The position numbers and the translations under genes are program-made. DNA of 64,000 nt from Verrucomicrobiota bacterium (GTDB lineage: Bacteria > Verrucomicrobiota > Verrucomicrobiia > Chthoniobacterales > UBA10450): assembly GCA_019244415.1 (NCBI GenBank), contig JAFASN010000130.1, positions 22,270 to 86,269 of the forward strand, given 5' to 3'. Below are positions 39,992 to 49,745 of this stretch, one piece after another (the first letter of the stretch is position 1; every line of letters starts with the position of its first letter). A model generated the notes under the pieces. The model had not been told where the DNA came from, ran no database searches, and worked only from the letters and a program-made list of their open reading frames with translations.

Positions 39992-40083
39992 GTCATTCCG
40001 AGCGCAGCGGAGCGGAGCCGAGGAATCCCGACAAGTGACCGGACAGCTACGCTACGGGATCCCTCGGCTTCGCTCGGGATGAC
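39992..40083. repeat. Interspersed palindromic repeat overlapping the 5' end of the MidA-like ORF
   Basis: gtcattccgagcgcagcggagcggagccgaggaatcccg ... cgggatccctcggcttcgctcgggatgac. Confidence 0.8.
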
Positions 40084-41092
40084 GCTATTGGGGGAAATCA
40101 TCCGCGAAGAAATTGTTGCGCACGGCCCGATGACCTTTGCCCGTTTCATGGAACTTGCGCTTTATCACCCACAGCACGGCTACTATGGCAGCGGGCAGGC
40201 GCAAATCGGTCGCGGCGGCGATTTCTTCACCAACGTGAGCGTCGGTGCGATTTTCGGCAAATTGCTCGCGGCGTACTTTATTGAATGGTGGCAAAAGCTG
40301 GGGCGGCCTGACGAGTTCACCGTCCTCGAGCAAGGCGCGCACGACGGGCAATTTGCCCACGACGTACTCAGCGCTCTCGCTCGCAGCCAGTGCTTTGAAT
40401 CCATTCGCTACTTGATCGTTGAGCCATTCCCGATCTGGCGCGAACGCCAGCAGCAAAAACTCGCGACTTTTTCCGGGAAATGCTTCTGGGCCGAATCAAT
40501 CCAGGAGGTCGAGCCGTTCATCGGCATTCATTTTTCTAACGAGCTCTTCGACGCCTTACCTGTTCATTTGCTTGATGGGGAAGGCGGCGAATGTCTTGTC
40601 TCTTTCGATGGCGGTCGTTTTCATCTAGATAAGTACGCGTCCCGCGAAGAAAGTACAGACGCGCCAAAACTCATGCGCGAAATTGCGGGGAAACTTTCGC
40701 GCGGCGTTATTCTCGTCATCGACTACGGCTACACCCGCGAGCAACTGGCCGCGCGCACGGAAACTTCGCTGCGCGTCCGCGCCCGACATCGAGTTCTCGC
40801 GTCGCCGTTCGCTGAAATCGGTCAGGCCGACATCTCAGCGCATGTAAACTGGACCGCTCTCATCGAAGCGGCGCAATCAGCCGGCGCGCAGCTAATTGGC
40901 CTCGAGGATCAACATCACTTTATCACCGGGATTCTGCGCGAGCTGGTGCCAGCGGCTGACGTGCAACATTTCTCCGCGTCAGACAAACGCGGCCTGCAAA
41001 CATTGCTCCACCCAGAAATGCTCGGCCGGAGCTTCCACGCGCTTGCGTTGGGCAAAAACTTCTCCTCTCCTCTTGCCGGTTTCGGTCCGTAA
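40081..41092 (+). CDS. MidA/NDUFAF7-like SAM-dependent methyltransferase (probable start MTLLGEIIREEI, not 39968)
   Basis: GPMTFARFMELALYHPQHGYYGSGQAQIGRGGDFFTNVSVGAIFGKLLA; NELFDALPVHLL; VIDYGYTREQL. Confidence 0.9.
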
Positions 41093-41182
41093 TCTCCGGT
41101 CAGTACGCTGAAGCTGTTGGTGCCTAACCTTTGCTCTGGAAAAAACGGAAGATTGGCCTCACATTCTCCAGCCAGGTTGATC

Positions 41183-43219
41183 ATGGGCGATCCCGTTAAT
41201 CCCGACGTCACGGCAGTACAACGCGCTGAGCTGCCCAATGGTGAGCGCGCGGCCACTCAAACACCGGAACGGGCTGATCTCCGGCCGGAAAGTATTCAGG
41301 ATGCAGTCATTCGGCTGGCGGGCAACTCTCAGGATGGTATCCAGACGGCCGGCGCATTTCTCGCGCGGCTCGCCGGCCGCAGCGACCAGGAAGTCATGAC
41401 GTACATGACGATTCCCGCGACCATTTCCGGCGGCCCGTCCATATTCCAAGTACGCATCGGCTCGGGCGAAGTACTTTCACCGGGCGATGAGGCAGACTTT
41501 CTCGTCGCGTTTTACCAGCATAGCTATCAGGACCACGTCAGCTTCCTCAAAGAAGGCGGCGTGCTGCTTTATGATTCGGACAACGTTGAGCCAAATCTCG
41601 AAGACAAGCGCTACGTTTATGTAGGCGTCCCGGTCACCGGGCTCACCGTCGAGGCGCTCGGTGGCACCGCCAAGGATAAAGGCAAAAACATTTTCGTACT
41701 CGGGCTGATCGCGAAGATTTTCCATCTCGATGTCGAGAAGCTCGTCGCGCTCATCAAAGAAAAATTCGGCGGCAAAGACGAGAGCATCGTCAACACCGCC
41801 ATCATGGCGTTCACCGCCGGGTACGCTTACCCCGTCGGCAACCTGCTCTCGAAGCTTTACCAATTCGAAAAGATCGAAAAATCGGGTGGGCGCGCGCAGA
41901 TAACCATGGATGGAAACCAGGCGCTGGCCTACGGCCTTATCGCTGCGGGCGTGCGTTTCGGCGCCGGCTATCCGATCACGCCCTGGTCTTCTGTCATGGA
42001 AATTCTCCGGCGTGAACTGCCTAAGTACGGCGGCACGTTCGTGCAGGCTGAAGACGAGCTTGCATCGGTCTCAATCGCACTCGGCTTTTCCCTCGCGGGC
42101 TATCTGCCCGTGACCGGCAGCGCAGGACCGGGCATTTCGCTGAAGACGGAAGCGATCGGCTGGGCGTCGATGGCGGAAATGCCGCTCATCGTGGTGAATG
42201 TGCAACGCGGCGGCCCGAGTACTGGCCTGCCGACGAACGTCGAGCAAAGCGACTTGTACCAGGCGATCTTTGGCGGCCACGGCGATAGCCCGCGCGTCGT
42301 GCTCGCGGCGAAAACGGTGGAAGATTGTTTTTACATCGCCATCGAAGCCGGGCGGATTGCCCGCAAGTACAGCACGCCCGTTTTTATTTTGAGCGACGGC
42401 TCGCTGGCCACGCGCATCGAGGCGTTTGACGAGCCGAATCTGGCCGAGCTGATGCAGGAAGCGAAGCCTGACCTCACGCCGCGCGAAACGCACAAGCCGT
42501 ATGCGCTCGAGCGAACGACGCACCATCTCGCGCCGGGCACGCGCATTCGCGACGGTAAGTACCCGCTGCTGTCGGGGCTCGAGCACGACGAGATGGGTCA
42601 TCCCACCGGCAGCCCGAAGATGCACATGGCGATGACGGCGAAACGCCGCAACAAATTGCGCGAGCTTGCCAAGGAATTACCGCTCCCTGACGTTTACGGC
42701 CACGATGAGGGCGACGTCCTCCTCGTCGGCTGGGGCTCAACCTACGGCCCGATCCACGACGCGGTGAAACAACTGCGCAGCCGCGGCGAGAAAGTAAGTG
42801 CGATCCACTTGCGACATTTGCACCCGCTGCCGGACGGATTGGAAAACATTTTTGCGAGATTCAAGAGCATCGTCGTCATCGAGATGAATGACCAGGGCGT
42901 TTACGGCTTTGGCCAGCTCGCGACGGTTTTGCGCGCCCGCTTTTGCGAGCCGAAGATTCAAAGTCTCACCAAGACCGACGGTCTCACTTTCCGCGTCAAA
43001 GAGATCCTGAATGGGCTCGGGCAAGCGCATTCGCCGAACGGCTCGAAGTCCAACGGCGCTTCCGTTACGCCGGAGCCGTCATCGCCGACGCGCGCCGCTG
43101 CCAGCGTCTCAGCCGAGCGTGATCACGCCATGGATAACACACCGAACCAACCCGGTACTGAAGCGATCCTCGCCTCCTCCGGCACAAACGAAAGCCGCGA
43201 CACCGAGAAGGAGAGATGA
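41183..43219 (+). CDS. korA: 2-oxoacid:acceptor oxidoreductase alpha subunit (fused gamma-alpha, KorA-like)
   Basis: GNQALAYGLIAAGVRFGAGYPITPWSSVMEIL; VNVQRGGPSTGLPTNVEQSDLYQAIFGGHGD; HEYDEMGHPTG-like LEHDEMGHPTGSP. Confidence 0.94.
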   Translation: MGDPVNPDVTAVQRAELPNGERAATQTPERADLRPESIQDAVIRLAGNSQDGIQTAGAFLARLAGRSDQEVMTYMTIPATISGGPSIFQVRIGSGEVLSPGDEADFLVAFYQHSYQDHVSFLKEGGVLLYDSDNVEPNLEDKRYVYVGVPVTGLTVEALGGTAKDKGKNIFVLGLIAKIFHLDVEKLVALIKEKFGGKDESIVNTAIMAFTAGYAYPVGNLLSKLYQFEKIEKSGGRAQITMDGNQALAYGLIAAGVRFGAGYPITPWSSVMEILRRELPKYGGTFVQAEDELASVSIALGFSLAGYLPVTGSAGPGISLKTEAIGWASMAEMPLIVVNVQRGGPSTGLPTNVEQSDLYQAIFGGHGDSPRVVLAAKTVEDCFYIAIEAGRIARKYSTPVFILSDGSLATRIEAFDEPNLAELMQEAKPDLTPRETHKPYALERTTHHLAPGTRIRDGKYPLLSGLEHDEMGHPTGSPKMHMAMTAKRRNKLRELAKELPLPDVYGHDEGDVLLVGWGSTYGPIHDAVKQLRSRGEKVSAIHLRHLHPLPDGLENIFARFKSIVVIEMNDQGVYGFGQLATVLRARFCEPKIQSLTKTDGLTFRVKEILNGLGQAHSPNGSKSNGASVTPEPSSPTRAAASVSAERDHAMDNTPNQPGTEAILASSGTNESRDTEKER

Positions 43220-43244
43220 ATCGGGAAACAGCAAAGCCCCAATC

Positions 43245-43420
43245 GATTTGAAAACCAGAAATCCAGAAACAGAACCAACTCGTCTGAATTTTTCTGGTTT
43301 TGTGGCGTTGAAAGTACTCCCTCTGCGGCGATTTCGCCGCGAAGCTTTGAATTTCGAAATCAAAGAACCAGAAATGAAGTCGGATATGCCTTTTTTCTGG
43401 CTTCGTGGCTTTCAAATTAA
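43245..43420. repeat. Intergenic palindromic repeat, family with CCAGAAA/TTTCTGG arms (copy 1)
   Basis: gatttgaaaaccagaaatccagaaa ... ttttttctggcttcgtggctttcaaatt; related to 53781..53885. Confidence 0.65.
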
Positions 43421-43429
43421 ATCCCTCTT

Positions 43430-44392
43430 ATGAACGATACAGAGACTGTAGCAATGCCGGTTGAGACGCCAGGTCTAGTAGACTTCCCGCGTGAGAAACT
43501 CACCAAGAAAGCCATCACCGCCGACCATCCCACCTGGTGTCCGGGCTGCGGCGACTTCGCCGTCCTCGCCTCGTACTACAAGGTCCTCGAGAAGCGGCAG
43601 GTCGATCACGAGAAGATCGTCACCCTCGCGGGCATCGGCTGCTCCTCGCGCTTTCCCTATTTCGTCAATGGCTACGGTGCCCACTTCATCCATGGCCGCG
43701 GGGTCCCGCTCGCTTCCGGCGTGAGTCTTTCGCGGCCGGACCTTAAGGTCTTCCTCTTCGGCGGCGACGGTGATGGTTTCTCCATCGGCGGCAACCACCT
43801 CGACCACGGCGCGCGCAAAAACATCAACCTCACCTACGTCATCATGGACAACTTCGTCTATGGTCTGACGAAAAAGCAGACCTCACCGACGTCGCCCATC
43901 GGCTTCAAGAGCAAGACCGACCCGCAAGGCGCAGTTGACCAACCGGTGATCGCCATGAAAAAGCTCGTCGCCAGCGGGGCCACCTTCATCGCCCGCACCC
44001 ACGCCGCCCAGGTCAACCACATGATCCAGATGATCGAGCGCGCCATGGATCACCAGGGCTTCTCGGTGATCGAATGCTTGTCAGAGTGCGTCGAGTTCTA
44101 TCCGGGAGCGTTCGACCCCGCGAATCCACGAAAGGGTGGATCGTTTGAGTTAATTCAAGAGAAGAAGTGGGATGGAACGGCGGAAGATGAAATGCGCCAC
44201 GACGTGACGGATGAACTCGCCGCCTACAAGTTGGCCATGTTGCCTTTCCCCGGCGTCTTCGGCGTCTTTTATCAATCCGACCGACCTACGAAGAACGCGT
44301 TGGAGAAACGTTGGGTTGATCAATCAAGAGAGAAGATCGGGCAGGCCAGCGATTTGGATATTCTCCAGAAGACGTTCGACAGAATGAAGTAG
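43430..44392 (+). CDS. korB: 2-oxoacid:ferredoxin oxidoreductase beta subunit (KorB-like)
   Basis: PTWCPGCGDFAVLASYYKVL; GIGCSSRFPYFVNGYGAHFIHGRGVPLASGV; FGGDGDGFSIGGNHLDHGARKNINLTYVIMDNFVYGLTKKQTSPT. Confidence 0.96.
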   Translation: MNDTETVAMPVETPGLVDFPREKLTKKAITADHPTWCPGCGDFAVLASYYKVLEKRQVDHEKIVTLAGIGCSSRFPYFVNGYGAHFIHGRGVPLASGVSLSRPDLKVFLFGGDGDGFSIGGNHLDHGARKNINLTYVIMDNFVYGLTKKQTSPTSPIGFKSKTDPQGAVDQPVIAMKKLVASGATFIARTHAAQVNHMIQMIERAMDHQGFSVIECLSECVEFYPGAFDPANPRKGGSFELIQEKKWDGTAEDEMRHDVTDELAAYKLAMLPFPGVFGVFYQSDRPTKNALEKRWVDQSREKIGQASDLDILQKTFDRMK

Positions 44393-44485
44393 CGCTACAC
44401 ATGTAGCGTACTTCACGCTTCCTGCTTCTGACTCGGAGATTCATCAGAGGCATTCGATCGCACGAATTAGTCGCCTGCTCGCGAT

Positions 44486-44746
44486 TTAAACGCGGGGGAA
44501 GTGGATTCGGAGCTTGTAGCAGACGAAGAGCACCAGAATCGCTCCGAGCGTTGAAACGATTAGACCCGCGGGATGATAGCGCTCGGTCGCTGGCCGAACG
44601 AAGAGGTGTGTGACGGCACCGCCAATCAGCGAACCAACGATCCCGAGGACGATCGTCCAGAAGATTGTCATGTGCGTGTGCATAACCGATTTGGCGATGA
44701 CTCCCGCGATCAGGCCGACGAGGATGTACCAGATGAAGTGGAACAT
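44486..44746 (-). CDS. GlsB/YeaQ/YmgE-type small membrane protein
   Basis: LVGLIAGVIAKSVM...IVLGIVGSLIGGAVTHLF. Confidence 0.85.
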   Translation of the reverse strand: MFHFIWYILVGLIAGVIAKSVMHTHMTIFWTIVLGIVGSLIGGAVTHLFVRPATERYHPAGLIVSTLGAILVLFVCYKLRIHFPRV

Positions 44747-44751
44747 AAGAT

Positions 44752-45558
44752 TTAGCGCTGGTCTGTATTCAAGGTAGGATTCGCGACAGTTGGCTCACCT
44801 GGCGGTGAAGCAGCCGTTGGGTTCCCAATTCCGGCGTCAGCCGAAACTGGAGCAGCCGTTCGCGGCGAACCGGGAACCTGCTGTCCGCCCTCACCCGGAG
44901 CACGCGTCGGCGCATCTGTTCGCCTTGTCCAAATGCTGGACCGGGTCGAGTCCCGCGGCTCGCGTTCGCCCCAGCCGTGCGTGGCCGGTTCGTCGGTCTT
45001 CACGGGGGCATTCGCGTCCCCTTTTTCGCTGGCAGGCTCACCTTCAATGAGCGCGTCGTCAGGAACTACGACAAGCTCGTTGCCCACTTGCAGGTCGGCA
45101 TCAGCCCGGACGTATCCATGGATGCGGGAGCGCTGCTGGTTGAAGATGCTCTCGAGTTTGTTGCGAACACCCTCGCCGACAGCAAAGCCAATAATTGTCC
45201 CGTCCGTACCATTAATGAGCACGTCGTCGATCGAGCCAAGCAGGCGGCCGCTGCGGGTGACCATTTTGTGGCCAATGACATCGGACATCCGGGGAAGATT
45301 ATCGAGCTCGTCCGGCACGCGCTTTTCAAGAGAGGAACCGCGCACGGTGACCGCATCGGGCCCAATGGAATGCAGTGCCGAAGCGGGAATAATCCGGCGT
45401 GTGCCGCCCGTGCCCACAATCGTTTCCCCGTGCGCGACGACAAAGCCCGCCACTCGCTCGCCATCGCGTTGCACGATGATCTCTTTGATTTTGCCGAGAC
45501 GTTGCGCCGCTTCCATGTCTATGACGGCCCGCCCCACCAGTTGACTTCCCTTGATCAT
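44752..45558 (-). CDS. PRC-barrel domain protein
   Basis: GSQLVGRAVIDMEAAQRLGKIKEIIVQRDGERVAGFVV and second repeat IGHKMVTRSGRLLGSIDDVLINGTDGTIIGFAVGEG. Confidence 0.85.
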   Translation of the reverse strand: MIKGSQLVGRAVIDMEAAQRLGKIKEIIVQRDGERVAGFVVAHGETIVGTGGTRRIIPASALHSIGPDAVTVRGSSLEKRVPDELDNLPRMSDVIGHKMVTRSGRLLGSIDDVLINGTDGTIIGFAVGEGVRNKLESIFNQQRSRIHGYVRADADLQVGNELVVVPDDALIEGEPASEKGDANAPVKTDEPATHGWGEREPRDSTRSSIWTRRTDAPTRAPGEGGQQVPGSPRTAAPVSADAGIGNPTAASPPGEPTVANPTLNTDQR

Positions 45559-45581
45559 ATCCAGCCTCGCATTCCAGCTCG

Positions 45582-46001
45582 CTACACGTTTAGAAGCCGA
45601 TCGAAAAACGCGCGGTAACGCTGCAGCGCTACGCGCAGATCTTCGGTTGAGACATTATCGCCGCGGCCCCACTGTCCCTCGAGTTTGGAGCGCTCGTCGG
45701 CGAAGCTGCTCGCCAGCCGCTTGATGACGTCCGCTACCAGCGCATCGCCCTGCTCCACCGCACGGCGCGGCTCATCCACAAACGCCGCCTGGATTTCCGT
45801 CCAGCGGTTACGGAAATTGGCCGACTCGTTCTCAGGAAAAAGCGGCGTAGCCTTATCGATGTCGGCGGGCCGGCCGGTTGTTCCTTGACGATTGTCCAAG
45901 TCCTTCGCCACTTCGGCCGTAGAAGTCGGTCTGTCGCCGCTGCGCGGTTCATCCCCGGCTATTTCCATGGCCGGCCGATCAGTTGTTGGTTCCATACTCA
46001 T
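45582..46001 (-). CDS. Hypothetical protein, paralogous C-terminal domain to the neighbouring gene
   Basis: FRNRWTEIQAAFVDEPRRAVEQGDALVADVIKRLA...STEDLRVALQRYRAFFDRLL. Confidence 0.75.
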   Translation of the reverse strand: MSMEPTTDRPAMEIAGDEPRSGDRPTSTAEVAKDLDNRQGTTGRPADIDKATPLFPENESANFRNRWTEIQAAFVDEPRRAVEQGDALVADVIKRLASSFADERSKLEGQWGRGDNVSTEDLRVALQRYRAFFDRLLNV

Positions 46002-46555
46002 CGCATTGCCTCCTCGCGTGTTGCTGGTTGTGCTAACAGTTCTTCAAAGAGCGATCGGTAATAGACCATCGCCTGGCGGATATCTTCGGTGGTCGCCTTA
46101 CCGGCGTTGTTGCGCAGCGCGATATCCCGCGCAGCCCGATAATTGTTCACCACGTTGGGATGATCCACCGAGATGTCTGCCGCTCGCTGCTCAAAATCCC
46201 CGATCGGATAGCCGCGCGTCTGCATCAACTCTTTCACGAGCGTGTCCGCCTCGCCCGCCGCTTGAGATGGCTCATCCACAAAGCGCGCCTGAGCCTGCTT
46301 CCACGCCTGGGTGAACCGGTCGTGCTCTTCCGACGTGAGCGCACGTATATTCAGGCCGCGTACACGCTTCTCCCGCGCTGCCAGCTCCGCCTCCGCCTTG
46401 CGCTCGTCGCCGAACTGCCCCACCGCACGCTGGTATTCAGGCCCGAACTTCTGCCGCAAGGCGTCCGAGCGCCGGCGTTGCAGAAAGAGGAATACGCCCA
46501 CTGCGATCACCACCACGATGAGCACCAGAAGCAATATAGCCGTCGTTGACATCGT
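45998..46555 (-). CDS. Membrane-anchored hypothetical protein, paralogous to the downstream gene
   Basis: N-terminal TM STTAILLLVLIVVVIAVGVFLFLQRRR; FTQAWKQAQARFVDEPSQAAGEADTLVKELM...TTEDIRQAMVYYRSLFEELL. Confidence 0.75.
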   Translation of the reverse strand, partial: TMSTTAILLLVLIVVVIAVGVFLFLQRRRSDALRQKFGPEYQRAVGQFGDERKAEAELAAREKRVRGLNIRALTSEEHDRFTQAWKQAQARFVDEPSQAAGEADTLVKELMQTRGYPIGDFEQRAADISVDHPNVVNNYRAARDIALRNNAGKATTEDIRQAMVYYRSLFEELLAQPATREEAMR

Positions 46556-46753
46556 TCCTTCCAGGAGGCGACAGAATCCAGCGCCGCCAGCAATAGACAT
46601 TCGAAATTGATCGCTGCTCTGCGTCCCTCTCTCGGAGCTCTATCAAAAATCGCAGGCTCTGCGACCGCTGAACTGCCGATTCGAAACTGCGGCGTTGCGT
46701 TCAACGCTACGCCGTTCAGTTGCGTTGGCAGCAAAAGAAGACCAGCCTCAGGA

Positions 46754-47820
46754 ATGCAACGATCTTCCTACAACGCGAAGGCCTATTCCGCTGCGAGTGA
46801 GAAATCGGGGCTCCGCTCAGCAACCATTCCGCGCCGCGAGCCGTTGGAGCGTGACGTGCAGATCGAGATTCTCTACTGCGGCATCTGCCACTCCGACCTC
46901 CATTCCGTTCGCAACGAGTGGAGCGAGTTCATGGCCACTCAATACCCGATCGTTCCCGGCCATGAAATCGTCGGCCGTGTCACCAAAGTCGGCTCGGGCG
47001 TAACCAGGTTTAAAGAAGGCGATCTCGCTGCGGTCGGCTGCATGGTGGACTCGGATCACACCTGCGCGCAATGCAAGGCTGGTCTTGAGCAGTTCTGCCC
47101 GAACATGGTTCTCACCTTCAACTCGCCGGACAAACACCTCGGCGGCGTCACCTACGGTGGGTACTCCGACATCGTCGTCGATGAACCTTTCGTCCTGCGC
47201 GTCCCGTCTCACTTGGGACTCGCGGCCGCGGCGCCGCTCCTTTGCGCCGGCATCACCACCTATTCGCCCATGCGTCACCACGGCGTAGGCAAGGGGAAGA
47301 AAGTCGGAGTAGTCGGTCTCGGCGGCCTCGGCCATATGGCGGTAAAATTCGGGCGCGCCTTTGGCGCTCACGTCGCCGTCTTCACCACCTCGCCTCACAA
47401 GAAGGAGGACGCGCTTCGTCTCGGCGCCGATGAAGTCATTCTCTCGCGCGACGCCAATGAGATGAAGAAACACGAGAGAAGCTTCGATTTCATCCTCGAC
47501 GCCGTTTCGGCCGACCACGACATCAATGCCTACATCAACCTGCTCGCCGTGGACGGCAATCTTACCCTGGTCGGTGCTCCTGCTGAACCATTGCGCGTGC
47601 CCGCCTTCAGCCTCATCATGGGCCGCCGCAACCTCTCCGGCTCAGCCATAGGCGGAATCGCCGAGACCCAGGAGATGCTCGACTTTTGCGGCAAACATCA
47701 CATCACGGCCGATATCGAAGTGATCCCAATCCAAAAATAAACGAAGCCTACGAACGACTACTCAAGTCCGACGTAAAATACCGCTTCTCCATCGACATGG
47801 CGTCGCTTAAGTCTGAGTAA
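46754..47820 (+). pseudogene. Zinc-dependent NAD(P) alcohol dehydrogenase (YahK/cinnamyl-alcohol-dehydrogenase-like) with C-terminal frameshift
   Basis: YCGICHSDLHSVRNEW; GHEIVGRVTKVG; VGVVGLGGLGHMAVKF; frame ends ...DIEVIPIQK* at 47740, but INEAYERLLKSDVKYRFSIDMASLKSE* follows in another frame to 47820. Confidence 0.88.
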
Positions 47821-48055
47821 GCGAGGTCGGTCGCGGGGAAATCGTTATAACTCCGGCATCAGCGCGCGTTCGGCTGAATTCGCACTTCGGGCGTCGCCAG
47901 CGAGCTGGACACAAACACGGGTGCGTTTACAAAACGCAACATATGCGGTTGACGCACTCGTCTCCCGCAATAGACTGCGGTGCATTGCAAAGCAAGAATT
48001 CCTGATCGACACCAGCACGCCCCCGGATAAGATCAAGCCCTTTGCGCTAGAGCGT

Positions 48056-48790
48056 ATGAAGGGAAGCGATCGATCTCTCTTGTCAACGAAGCCGATTCCT
48101 CGCCGCGAACGGCTCATACTCGCTTTGGACGTTCCGACTGGAGAAGATGCGAAGCGCTTAGTGAATGAACTCGGGGATTCCGTGCTCTTTTACAAACTTG
48201 GGCTGCAACTGTTCATGTCGGGAGATTACTTCCCGCTAATCAAGTGGCTCACGGAACGAAACAAAAAGGTTTTCGTCGACCTAAAGTTCTTCGATGTTCC
48301 GGAAACTGTGAAATCGGCGGTTGCGCAGCTACGGCAACATCACGTCTCGTTTGCCACAGTTCACGGCAATGAAGGTATGCTCCGCGCTGCCATCGAAGAA
48401 AAAGATGGAATAAAAATATTATCTGTCACCGTTCTGACGAGCCTCGATCAGACTGATCTGCAAGATCTCGGATTCGAATGCGACGTTGCGACTCTCGTGC
48501 TGTCGCGAGCTCGGCGCGCGCTGGAGGTGGGCTGCGACGGGGTAATTTCGTCGGGACTTGAAGCAGAAACGCTGCGCAATGAACTTGGAGACAATTTCCT
48601 GATCGTTGCTCCCGGGATTCGGCCAGTGGAGAATAGACTGCAGGACGATCAAAAGCGCATTGTCACGGTGCAAGAAGCGTTCCTGAAAGGCGCCGACTAC
48701 GTTGTTATAGGGCGGCCGATCCGGAGTGCTAGTAACGCCAGATGCAAAGCCGAAGAAATTCAAGCTGAAATAGCTGAACTTTTCGGCTGA
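48056..48790 (+). CDS. pyrF: Orotidine 5'-phosphate decarboxylase
   Basis: LILALDVPTGEDAKRLVNELGDSVLFYKLGLQLF; KVFVDLKFFDVPETVKSAVAQL; IVAPGIRP; ADYVVIGRPI. Confidence 0.95.
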   Translation: MKGSDRSLLSTKPIPRRERLILALDVPTGEDAKRLVNELGDSVLFYKLGLQLFMSGDYFPLIKWLTERNKKVFVDLKFFDVPETVKSAVAQLRQHHVSFATVHGNEGMLRAAIEEKDGIKILSVTVLTSLDQTDLQDLGFECDVATLVLSRARRALEVGCDGVISSGLEAETLRNELGDNFLIVAPGIRPVENRLQDDQKRIVTVQEAFLKGADYVVIGRPIRSASNARCKAEEIQAEIAELFG

Positions 48791-49025
48791 AAATCGGTGT
48801 CGGCGTGGACCGTTCGAACAGCAAGACATCAATCATCTTGAGCCGCGTATCCGACTCAATTAGTGTGTTCCGATGCAGCGCTGAGTTGTTCGAACTTACT
48901 CTGCAGCTCGGCAAAGCCAGCTTCTCGCGCTCAAGGAAGAGAGCGTAGAAGCATGCTTAATCCAAGTTGTCGATCGGAGAACTCTAGCAGCTTGAATGTG
49001 CAATGGTAAACACCTCTCTCGTCAT

Positions 49026-49745
49026 TTAGAATTGTCGATCGTACTCTCGCGATACTCGCGTCAGCAACGCCGAGTACTCCATCTGGGTCGCCTCAAGATC
49101 TCTCCACTTAAACGGAAATCCGTTTGCGTTAGTCGCGCGAAATCGGAGGAACTGAAACTCATCGAAAGCTGCCTTAGCACGCTCCGTTAGTCGCCGCGCC
49201 GCCTGCGCAGCTTCCTGGATCGGGTGCTTATATCGCTTACCGTCGGTCGGCCATGACTTGTTTCCTTCGAAGGAGACATATTGCTCCGCGAAGGTGATGC
49301 CGACGAATGCTACACAGATCGGGTGTCCTCCTCCTCGCTTAAACTGCGTAGCTTGATTAACGAGATCCGTTATCACTCGATCGATCTGTTTAATCATTGC
49401 TTTTGCTAGTATGTTTGTCTCGGCGCCGATCTCGATAGTCGCAACTGGACCACGTGCGACGAGCATTCCCTCTTCGAGAACGGCAACAGCTGCTGGAACT
49501 AGTTCGCCAAATGTACCATCGCCACGCCGACCTGGCTTTCCGATCATCAGATTGCGCAGGTTAACCACTCGTTCGTGTCGTTGAACCCGCTCTATCAGCT
49601 TCGTTGATTTGCCCAGCGCAACTAAATCCTCATACATCTGAGATGCCACTAGATCACCGAGATTAGATGCGCGGTGGCGATACGGCTTACCTTCGAACAA
49701 GCTGCGGAAGGTGCGGAGGAGCGCGTACTTCTCCTCGCTCATCAA
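49026..49745 (-). CDS. Putative restriction endonuclease (partner of adjacent DNA methyltransferase)
   Basis: Start overlaps the stop of the methyltransferase gene; IEIGAETNILAKAMIKQ could be an active-site region; call rests mainly on gene context. Confidence 0.6.
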   Translation of the reverse strand: MMSEEKYALLRTFRSLFEGKPYRHRASNLGDLVASQMYEDLVALGKSTKLIERVQRHERVVNLRNLMIGKPGRRGDGTFGELVPAAVAVLEEGMLVARGPVATIEIGAETNILAKAMIKQIDRVITDLVNQATQFKRGGGHPICVAFVGITFAEQYVSFEGNKSWPTDGKRYKHPIQEAAQAARRLTERAKAAFDEFQFLRFRATNANGFPFKWRDLEATQMEYSALLTRVSREYDRQF

